Shown here: piece by piece, positions 30,571 through 35,841 of the stretch | How positions within the stretch are numbered: position 1 is the first letter of the stretch | How the letters are laid out: the number at the start of each line of letters is the position of its first letter | Source of the DNA: Veillonellaceae bacterium | Lineage (GTDB): Bacteria > Bacillota > Negativicutes > JAAYSF01 | Reading direction: 5' to 3' | NCBI GenBank assembly: GCA_012523975.1 | Contig: JAAYSF010000079.1 | Coordinates: 1 to 35,841 of the forward strand | DNA: 35,841 nucleotides | Notes under the pieces: generated by a model | What the model saw: only the letters and a program-made list of their open reading frames with translations | Databases searched by the model: none | Told to the model about the DNA's origin: nothing | Translations under genes and position numbers: made by a program

Positions 30571-31788
30571 ATGTCAGTGTTTGATACGCTATTAGAACGA
30601 GGATTTATTCAACAATTAACGCATGAAGATGAAATTAAGGACCTGCTCTCTAAAGAAAAAATCACATTTTATATTGGATTTGATCCGACAGCTGATAGCC
30701 TTCATGTTGGACACTTCATTGGCATGATGGCTATGGCACACATGCAGCGGGCAGGGCATCGCCCAATCTGTCTATTAGGTGGCGGTACAGCCATGATTGG
30801 CGATCCGAGCGGCAAAAGCGATATGCGTAAAATGATGACCGCTGAAACCATTAATAACAACGCTAATTGCTTTAAAGCGCAGATGCGCCGTTTTATCGAT
30901 TTTTCTGATGGCAAAGCGCTAATGGTCAATAACGCAGACTGGCTCATGAAACTTAATTATATACAGATGCTTCGTGACATCGGTGCTCATTTTTCGGTAA
31001 ACAGAATGCTAACCGCTGAATGCTTTAAGAATCGTATGGAACGGGGACTTTCCTTCCTCGAATTCAACTATATGATCATGCAGGCTTATGACTTTTTAGA
31101 ATTGAATAGACAACATGACTGTATCATGCAACTTGGTGGCGATGATCAGTGGTCAAACATTATTGCCGGTGTTGACCTAATACGCCGAAAAGATAGCCGC
31201 CCTGCTTATGGCTTGACCTTTACCCTGCTTACAACCAGCGATGGACGTAAGATGGGCAAAACAGAAAAAGGCGCACTTTGGCTAGATCCTGCCAAGACTT
31301 CCCCTTACGATTTTTATCAGTATTGGCGCAACGTGGACGATGCAGACGTAGAGAAATGCCTCTCCCTGCTCACATTCCTGCCCATGGATGAGGTACGCCG
31401 TTTGAGTGCACTTCGTGATAAAGAAATTAACCTAGCCAAAAAGATCTTAGCCTTCGAAGTAACTAAGCTAGTTCATGGTGAGGAGGAAGCGAATAAAGCG
31501 CAGCAAGCGGCTGAAGCGTTATTTGGCGGAACAGGTACTCTTAATAACGTACCTACAACAATAATTTCACGCTCCGAAATCGGAGCCAAACTTCTGGATA
31601 TCCTTTTTTCAGCAGGAATTATAGCTTCAAAAAGCGAAGGCCGCAGGCTTATCCAACAAGGCGGCTTATATCTCGGAGAAACTAAAGTAAGCGATGTGGA
31701 CTTCACTCTAACCGCCAACTTGCTTGAAAATAACAGTGTATTAATACGCAAAGGCAAAAAAACTTATCATAGAATTACAGTTGAGTGA
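30571..31788 (+). CDS. tyrS: Tyrosyl-tRNA synthetase
   Basis: A 405-residue class I synthetase. HVGH at 45-48 is the HIGH motif, YMIMQAYD (167-174) lines the tyrosine pocket, and the signature loop is KMGKT (227-231). A C-terminal S4 domain begins at about 340 ([14 protein letters not shown]). The KMGKT-type loop and overall form fit the TyrZ-like branch rather than the KFGKS branch of Bacillus TyrS. GGAGGA lies before the ATG. Single gene, controlled by its T-box. Confidence 0.97.
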   Translation: MSVFDTLLERGFIQQLTHEDEIKDLLSKEKITFYIGFDPTADSLHVGHFIGMMAMAHMQRAGHRPICLLGGGTAMIGDPSGKSDMRKMMTAETINNNANCFKAQMRRFIDFSDGKALMVNNADWLMKLNYIQMLRDIGAHFSVNRMLTAECFKNRMERGLSFLEFNYMIMQAYDFLELNRQHDCIMQLGGDDQWSNIIAGVDLIRRKDSRPAYGLTFTLLTTSDGRKMGKTEKGALWLDPAKTSPYDFYQYWRNVDDADVEKCLSLLTFLPMDEVRRLSALRDKEINLAKKILAFEVTKLVHGEEEANKAQQAAEALFGGTGTLNNVPTTIISRSEIGAKLLDILFSAGIIASKSEGRRLIQQGGLYLGETKVSDVDFTLTANLLENNSVLIRKGKKTYHRITVE

Positions 31789-31814
31789 CAAGCGCTATAA
31801 TACCCATTACGAAA

Positions 31815-31847
31815 AAGAACCAACGACTCTCGTAGTTGTTGGTTCTT
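31815..31847. terminator. long hairpin after tyrS
   Basis: A 14-bp stem with one G-U pair (31815-31828 with 31834-31847) closes a five-base loop. On the plus strand the T tract after it is poor; on the minus strand it is followed by TTTTTC. It probably ends tyrS and also stops leftward transcription from the tRNA. Confidence 0.65.
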
Positions 31848-31929
31848 ACAATTTAAACGTTTAGCTTTTTACTAATTAGAATATTCTTATCAGGGATATT
31901 GGTGATTTTAATTACTTGATACTTTAGAC

Positions 31930-31968
31930 AAAAAAAAGGCCCGCTGGGTAAAAACCCGCGAAGCCTTG
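31930..31968 (-). terminator. intrinsic terminator after tRNA-Val
   Basis: In minus-strand reading, AAGGC-CGCGGGT pairs with ACCC-GCG-GCCTT around TTTT, with small internal mismatches, then seven T. It follows the CCA end of the tRNA by about 8 bases. Confidence 0.85.
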
Positions 31969-31975
31969 AATTTAC

Positions 31976-32052
31976 TGGTGGGGTTAAACGGACTCGAACC
32001 GCTGGCCTCTTCGATGTCAACGAAGCGCTCTAACCAACTGAGCTATAACCCC
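31976..32052 (-). tRNA. tRNA-Val (anticodon GAC)
   Basis: A 77-base cloverleaf with encoded CCA. Acceptor GGGGTTA/TAACCCC, D-arm with GCTC-AGTTGGTTA-GAGC, anticodon stem CTTCG/CGAAG with loop TTGACAT (anticodon GAC at 32016-32018, reading GUC), and T-arm with TTCGAGT. It is a solitary tRNA with its own perfect promoter and terminator. Confidence 0.97.
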
Positions 32053-32065
32053 TTACGCAAAACAT

Positions 32066-32094
32066 ATTATACTAAGTTAACGATAATCTGTCAA
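32066..32094 (-). promoter_or_regulatory. consensus promoter of tRNA-Val
   Basis: TTGACA (32089-32094), 17 bases, TATAAT (32066-32071): a perfect sigma-A promoter, located 14 bases before the tRNA 5' end and directly after the acyl-CoA dehydrogenase stop. Confidence 0.95.
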
Positions 32095-32105
32095 GTAGAT
32101 ACTAT

Positions 32106-33239
32106 TTAGTATAAAATATTGTTTGCAATAACCAACCGCTGTATTTGGTTAGTCCCTTCGTAAATCTGCATAATCTTTGCATCTCTCATATATTTTTCTG
32201 CCAGATATTCTTTTGAATATCCATAACCACCCATTACTTGAACAGCATCAGTTGTGACCTTCATGGCTGTGTCAGAAGCAAAGCATTTTGCTAATGCCGA
32301 TTCTTTTGAAAACGGCAGGCCTTGATCCTTTAACCAGCACGCTTTATATACAAGCAATCTTGATGCCTCAATTTGCATAGCCATGTCTGCAATCATCGCT
32401 TGAACTAATTGAAAAGAAGAGATTGGCTTACCGAATTGCTTACGTTCCTTGGCATATTGAACGCATGTATCGAATGCGGCTTGCGCAATACCCACCGAAA
32501 CAGCCCCAACCAATGGGCGAGCAGCATCCAAAGTTTTCATAGCAATCTTAAAGCCTTCACCCTCGCGTCCTAGGCGATTAGCTGCAGGAATGCGGACATT
32601 ATCTAAGATGAGCTCGCATGTGTTTGAAGCACGGATTCCCATCTTCTCTTCTTCTTTACCCACGGTGAAGCCTGGGGTGCCGCGTTCTACAATAAATGCG
32701 GTGAGTCCACGAATACCGGCAGACTTACGGGTGTTCGCAAAAATAACGAATATTTCAGCAAGTCCAGCATTAGTGATAAAACACTTAGTGCCATTTAGTA
32801 TGTAATCGTCCCCGTCTTTAATGGCTGTTGTTGCAACCGCACCGGCGTCAGATCCGGCACCAGGTTCTGTTAAAGCAAAAGCCGCCAGATTACCTTCATT
32901 AATTACTGAGAAAAACTTCTTTTTTTGTTCGTCATTTCCTACCAGAACTACCGGGTATCCAGCCAAAGCATTGGCAGCGATACTTGTAGCAACGCCAGCA
33001 CAGCCTTTGCCTAATTCTTCATACATAAGCCCAATAGTAACAGCATCTAGACCAGGCCCATCATATTCTTCAGGAACAACAAGATTTAATAAACCTACCT
33101 CGTCTATCTTCTGTAATAATCCAGGGTACATCTTACCCTCTTTATCCATCTCCAAAGCATAAGGTGTGATTTCCTTGGCTACAAAATCATGCACCATTGT
33201 TTTTAGATCTAATTGGTCGGGGGTCAAGTTAAAATCCAT
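32106..33239 (-). CDS. Acyl-CoA dehydrogenase (short-chain/butyryl type)
   Basis: A 377-residue flavoprotein of the usual length. FAD and substrate signatures AFALTEPGAGSDAG and ITNAG, the KMGIRASNTCELILDNVRIP block, and QVMGGYGYSKEY. The catalytic base is Glu 361 in YEGTNQIQR, the position typical of short- and medium-chain enzymes. It oxidises acyl-CoA to enoyl-CoA or, with electron-transferring flavoprotein, reduces crotonyl-CoA in fermentation. No etfAB genes lie next to it here. AAGGAGGAG precedes the ATG. Transcribed alone, with an inverted repeat in its upstream region. Confidence 0.93.
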   Translation of the reverse strand: MDFNLTPDQLDLKTMVHDFVAKEITPYALEMDKEGKMYPGLLQKIDEVGLLNLVVPEEYDGPGLDAVTIGLMYEELGKGCAGVATSIAANALAGYPVVLVGNDEQKKKFFSVINEGNLAAFALTEPGAGSDAGAVATTAIKDGDDYILNGTKCFITNAGLAEIFVIFANTRKSAGIRGLTAFIVERGTPGFTVGKEEEKMGIRASNTCELILDNVRIPAANRLGREGEGFKIAMKTLDAARPLVGAVSVGIAQAAFDTCVQYAKERKQFGKPISSFQLVQAMIADMAMQIEASRLLVYKACWLKDQGLPFSKESALAKCFASDTAMKVTTDAVQVMGGYGYSKEYLAEKYMRDAKIMQIYEGTNQIQRLVIANNILY

Positions 33240-33306
33240 GCTTCTCCTCCTTAGCCAGAAAGTTCTAAAAACAAGTATACATCATATTGGTTTTTTTGTT
33301 AACACT

Positions 33307-33338
33307 ATGATCCAGATTTTTTTTATAATCTAGATCAT
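33307..33338. repeat. inverted repeat upstream of the acyl-CoA dehydrogenase
   Basis: ATGATCCAGATT (33307-33318) and AATCTAGATCAT (33327-33338) are 12-base arms with one mismatch around eight bases. It overlaps the stop codon of the transporter gene and lies about 70 bases upstream of the dehydrogenase start. There is no T run after it on the minus strand, so an operator is likelier than a terminator. Confidence 0.5.
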
Positions 33339-33784
33339 CTCAACAATAATTTAGCTCCTATTGCTAATAAAACTAACCCAATTATTTGGTTTATTCCGCA
33401 TGGAACTCGGTCTAAACCAAAACCACCGAAATAATCTATTGCCACTGCAGTAAGAACCTGCCCCACTATAATTGCCGTCGTAGCATTAGCAACACCCACT
33501 TTAGGAATGCTTGCAGCTACCAGATATATAATACCAACCCCAATTATCCCACCTAGATAGGCATACCAAGGTGCTTGGGGCAGCGCTCCCAGGTTTCCCT
33601 TCCCCATTCTGAAAATAAAGAGTAAGAATACCAAAATAATAGTGCCTGTAATGTGGACAACAAAAGTTGTTTCAAGCAAACCAATAACTTTGCTTAATGC
33701 CGTGTTCAAAGATCCCTGAATAGCCATCAATACTCCTGATACCAGAGCTAGTGCAAGCGCTAGCATATCTGCAGACAAATTCAA
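33335..33784 (-). CDS. DMT-family transporter, YdcZ/DUF606 type
   Basis: A 149-residue protein with about five membrane helices, matching half-size DUF606 transporters: ALVSGVLMAIQGSLNTALSK at the start, the PWYAYLGGIIGVGIIYLVA block and a C-terminal helix ending GAKLLLR. Such proteins probably work as dimers; the substrate is unknown. The start is TTG with AAGGGGTG 8 bases upstream. Confidence 0.88.
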   Translation of the reverse strand: MNLSADMLALALALVSGVLMAIQGSLNTALSKVIGLLETTFVVHITGTIILVFLLFIFRMGKGNLGALPQAPWYAYLGGIIGVGIIYLVAASIPKVGVANATTAIIVGQVLTAVAIDYFGGFGLDRVPCGINQIIGLVLLAIGAKLLLR

Positions 33785-33857
33785 TAGTTACACACCCCTT
33801 ATAATAACTATATTCTACAGAAATTAGTATAAGGCTAGGAGTGATATTATATACTGT

Positions 33858-34583
33858 TTAGGAAAAGTTGTGCTTGAGCCATTCAATAACATTGTCGGCT
33901 GCTAGATCGGCTTGTCCTGAAAATTGATGGTCGCCACCTTCAATTACGACTAATTTTTTAGGGTTTTTGGCATAATTCCACATCTGTTTAGCTTGCTCGA
34001 TTGGAACCACTTCATCCTGACTTCCGTGAATAATAAGGACTGGAGACTTTATGTTTCTAACGCAAGCTAAAAGGTCGTAAAACTTGAAATCTTCTATGAA
34101 ACTTGGCCTAATAACGAGATTACCATATTGGTCAGTAAGTTTAACTGTTTTTCCCTCAACTAACAGCTGAAAATTGGCCCCCAGTGATAACTGGAAGGTT
34201 TCATATAAGTTACATGGGGTTGCCCACAAACAGAGTCCCGCAATTCGCTCATCATGCGCAGCAAAAACCAGTGAGCAGCTTCCACCCATACTGCGACCCA
34301 GAAGAATAATTTTAGAGAGAATATTACGCCGGCAATAATCTACAATAGCGCTTAATTCTCTAATCTGTGTAGATAGCTCTTTTACCGGAGTAAAAGCAAA
34401 TCTTATCACAGTATAACCAAACGCCGCTGCTCTATTAGCTAACTTGACCGCTCGCCCGCCGCCGTCCATTGAACCGCGAAACCCATGACAGATAATAAGT
34501 GCTGTCCCTAAATTTTTACCTATTGGTTCATGCAAAGCGACCGGGAGTTTCGATATTCCTGATGAAATAAAAAAAGTTTGCAA
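33858..34583 (-). CDS. Alpha/beta hydrolase (serine esterase-like)
   Basis: A 241-residue cytoplasmic hydrolase. The oxyanion region is ICHGFRGS, the nucleophile Ser 98 lies in GRSMGG, the acid is Asp 190 in GSQDEVVP and the His is 219 in GGDHQFS, so the triad is complete. It resembles small esterases and acyl-peptide-hydrolase-like domains; the substrate is unknown. The frame opens 13 codons further upstream, but GGAGG lies 7 bases before the TTG at 34583. It follows the 3D-domain gene after a terminator. Confidence 0.85.
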   Translation of the reverse strand: MQTFFISSGISKLPVALHEPIGKNLGTALIICHGFRGSMDGGGRAVKLANRAAAFGYTVIRFAFTPVKELSTQIRELSAIVDYCRRNILSKIILLGRSMGGSCSLVFAAHDERIAGLCLWATPCNLYETFQLSLGANFQLLVEGKTVKLTDQYGNLVIRPSFIEDFKFYDLLACVRNIKSPVLIIHGSQDEVVPIEQAKQMWNYAKNPKKLVVIEGGDHQFSGQADLAADNVIEWLKHNFS

Positions 34584-34617
34584 AACGCTCCCTCCTCGAT
34601 AAATTAGGTTAGCTATT

Positions 34618-34650
34618 CTCAAAAAAAGAAAACAGGCTCATTTGCCTGTT
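34618..34650 (-). terminator. intrinsic terminator after the 3D-domain gene
   Basis: AACAGGC and GCCTGTT pair around six bases (34631-34650), followed on the minus strand by TTTTCTTTTTTT. The stem overlaps the stop codon of the gene. Confidence 0.88.
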
Positions 34651-35227
34651 ATTCTAAAATATAAATCGTTATTCTCTGTCTACCGAATTGTAGAGCCTCA
34701 CTACGACTCTCAAACGCTAAGTCAATCTTATTGCCCTTTATAGCACCGCCAATATCATCGGCGATAGCATGTCCATATCCTGGAATGTATAAACGGGTAC
34801 CCAACGGAATTACCGAAGGATCCACCGCAACAAGCCCCTTGTGTAATTTATTGCCACGATAAGTATAACCGGTAGTACCGTCATCGTAGGCGGTATAGGC
34901 TGTTGCAATAACTGACAAAGCCTTACCCGATCTACTAGGCTCGGCACCTGGTCTTGACAAATATTGATAGGTATCATAACCTACAATACCGTCCGCAACA
35001 AGCCCTTGGCTGCGTTGAAACTCTTTAACAGCCTCTAATGTATATTTTCCAAATATGCCATCAATCGCACCGCTATAAAACCCTTTTTCACTAAGCATGG
35101 TTTGAACAGCCTGTACCTTATCCCCGCGCATGCCAAACTTGACCGGATAGTCTACTGATGCCGAAGCAACAGAAGTAAACAGCAGCGATATCAAAAAAAC
35201 TGCTGCTAAAAGAGAAACTTTCTTCAA
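34649..35227 (-). CDS. Secreted peptidoglycan-binding 3D-domain protein
   Basis: A 192-residue exported protein. The signal peptide (1-24) ends near SVASA. A PG_binding_1 domain (about 33-92: RGDKVQAVQTMLSEKGFYSG and AVKEFQRSQGL) is followed by a C-terminal 3D domain (about 105-190) with the Asp-containing block ADDIGGAIKGNKIDL. 3D domains are double-psi barrels, related to lytic transglycosylases of the MltA type, and occur in spore and wall hydrolases such as YocH and YabE. It probably cuts or remodels peptidoglycan. The start is TTG with GAGAGGTG close upstream. Expression is gated by the c-di-AMP riboswitch. Confidence 0.9.
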   Translation of the reverse strand: MKKVSLLAAVFLISLLFTSVASASVDYPVKFGMRGDKVQAVQTMLSEKGFYSGAIDGIFGKYTLEAVKEFQRSQGLVADGIVGYDTYQYLSRPGAEPSRSGKALSVIATAYTAYDDGTTGYTYRGNKLHKGLVAVDPSVIPLGTRLYIPGYGHAIADDIGGAIKGNKIDLAFESRSEALQFGRQRITIYILE

Positions 35228-35248
35228 TAGTTACACCTCTCTTTAAAA

Positions 35249-35410
35249 CTGCCTCCGAGGTTAGCTGTCGGGTTAGGGTCAAAGAGAAGAAAAGAGAAGT
35301 AACCCTTCCGCAATAGCGGATTAACCCCTGTTTTTATATCGGTTCCCCCGTACTTACTCCATCTGCATATCCATGGCCTAAACCTAATAATGGTTGTACG
35401 ATTCGGCATT
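35249..35410 (-). promoter_or_regulatory. c-di-AMP riboswitch (ydaO/yuaA type)
   Basis: The transcript carries the conserved pieces in order: GCCGAATCG near 35407, GGGGGAACCGAT, GGGGTTAATCC, GGAAGGG, then CCCTAACCCGACAGC and TAACCTCGGAGGC near 35251. These are the signatures of the ydaO/yuaA element, which senses cyclic di-AMP and usually turns off wall hydrolase and ion transport genes when the ligand is high. Confidence 0.92.
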
Positions 35411-35418
35411 ATAGAAAT

Positions 35419-35447
35419 AGTTTACAGTAATAAGACTATCTAGTCAA
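35419..35447 (-). promoter_or_regulatory. promoter of the riboswitch and 3D-domain gene
   Basis: TTGACT (35442-35447), 17 bases, TAAACT (35419-35424). The predicted start is just before the conserved 5' end of the riboswitch. A TATAAT nearer to the riboswitch has no matching -35. Confidence 0.65.
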
Positions 35448-35469
35448 GCATAGCTATCAAAGTTTGGCA

Positions 35470-35841
35470 CTACTTACCTAATATACCTAATAAATCCAAT
35501 GTAGATTTATTAGCAACACCTGTCGTTTCTAGCCCATGTTCTGCTTGAAAACGGCTGACTGCTTCCTCAGTTACCTTACCGTAAATTCCATCCGCTCTTG
35601 TGCTAAGATACCCTAACTCTTTAAGTTTCATTTGCAACATTACTACATCCGAGCCTGTAGTTTGATATTTTAATGCACGTTGAACATTAACCTTACGCCC
35701 CTCGATGCGGACGGGTGTTCCTACCGGAACCCATTCAAACAATTCTTCAACATCTTTATTTCTCATTCTAATACAACCGTGGCTGGCAAATTGACCTATT
35801 GACCATGGCTTGTTAGTACCATGAATTCCATAAATTCCCCA
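35470..35841 (-). CDS. L,D-transpeptidase with peptidoglycan-binding domain (partial)
   Basis: The open frame continues to the right edge; 123 residues are visible and the N-terminus is missing. The fragment starts WGIYGIHGT, with the YkuD motif spread over HGT (7-9) and SHGCIRM (20-26), where Cys 23 is the nucleophile. A PG_binding_1 domain follows (about 58-120: [16 protein letters not shown] and [11 protein letters not shown]). It makes 3-3 cross-links or attaches proteins in the wall and resists most beta-lactams. An internal ATG at 35766 is not the start, because the catalytic motif lies upstream of it. Confidence 0.93.
   Translation of the reverse strand, partial: WGIYGIHGTNKPWSIGQFASHGCIRMRNKDVEELFEWVPVGTPVRIEGRKVNVQRALKYQTTGSDVVMLQMKLKELGYLSTRADGIYGKVTEEAVSRFQAEHGLETTGVANKSTLDLLGILGK

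Noticed and set aside
35470-35766. Separate 98-residue peptidoglycan-binding protein starting at an ATG
   Set aside because: The frame stays open to the window edge, and the L,D-transpeptidase motif lies immediately upstream of that ATG, so it is the tail of a larger gene.
1-35841. Mobile elements, prophage, CRISPR array or toxin-antitoxin genes
   Set aside because: No transposase, integrase, regularly spaced repeats or paired small toxin-like genes were seen, and gene order is that of a normal chromosome.

Overview
The window looks like a chromosomal segment of an anaerobic, endospore-forming Firmicute of the Negativicutes type (Sporomusaceae: Pelosinus/Sporomusa relatives). This is an inference from three things: the 16S 5' end, the spore genes yunB and ytxC beside typical low-GC Gram-positive synteny (ytxC-thrS-infC-rpmI-rplT, then pheS-pheT-zapA-U32-mutS2), and the moderately AT-rich base composition. 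No phage, insertion sequence or CRISPR array was seen.

Layout. 1-413: the 5' end of an rRNA operon leaving to the left, with tandem consensus promoters and a boxA. 414-5660: a spore and envelope region holding yunB, a class A penicillin-binding protein, two tandem tiny Gly/Ile-rich peptide genes, a small unknown protein, and a plus-strand pair made of a divergent YbaB/EbfC paralogue and a partner of unknown function. The three small minus-strand genes each carry the same sigma-K-like -10 box. 5669-25645: a long minus-strand housekeeping block. In transcription order it reads ytxC, thrS (T-box), infC-rpmI-rplT (AUU start, leader attenuator), class II aldolase, ktrB-ktrA, a SPOUT RNA methyltransferase, pheS-pheT (T-box), an APC amino-acid permease with its own structured leader, zapA, a DUF421 membrane protein, a U32 peptidase-like protein and mutS2. 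25783-30043: a GRAM-like protein, a siroheme sulfite/nitrite reductase-like protein with an unknown partner and a CRP/FNR-type site, rsuA and an rsmF-like gene. 30248-31788: tyrS behind a T-box. 31976-35841: tRNA-Val(GAC), an acyl-CoA dehydrogenase, a YdcZ-type transporter, an alpha/beta hydrolase, a 3D-domain cell-wall protein behind a c-di-AMP riboswitch, and the C-terminal part of an L,D-transpeptidase that runs off the right edge.

How it works together. Translation dominates: three synthetases are gated by uncharged tRNA, IF3/L35/L20 are controlled by a leader and a rare start codon, and several rRNA-modifying enzymes are present. Cell-wall and osmotic functions form a second theme (PBP, L,D-transpeptidase, 3D protein, KtrAB), with c-di-AMP a likely shared signal. 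The most unusual items are the sigma-K-like cluster of tiny proteins, the YbaB-paralogue operon, the permease leader with mutually exclusive pairings around its ribosome-binding site, a short promoter-to-terminator unit upstream of pheS, and the centre of a CRP/FNR-like palindrome lying about 41.5 bases upstream of the predicted start of the reductase transcript. Many genes here appear to start with TTG or GTG, so several starts below were set from ribosome-binding sites.
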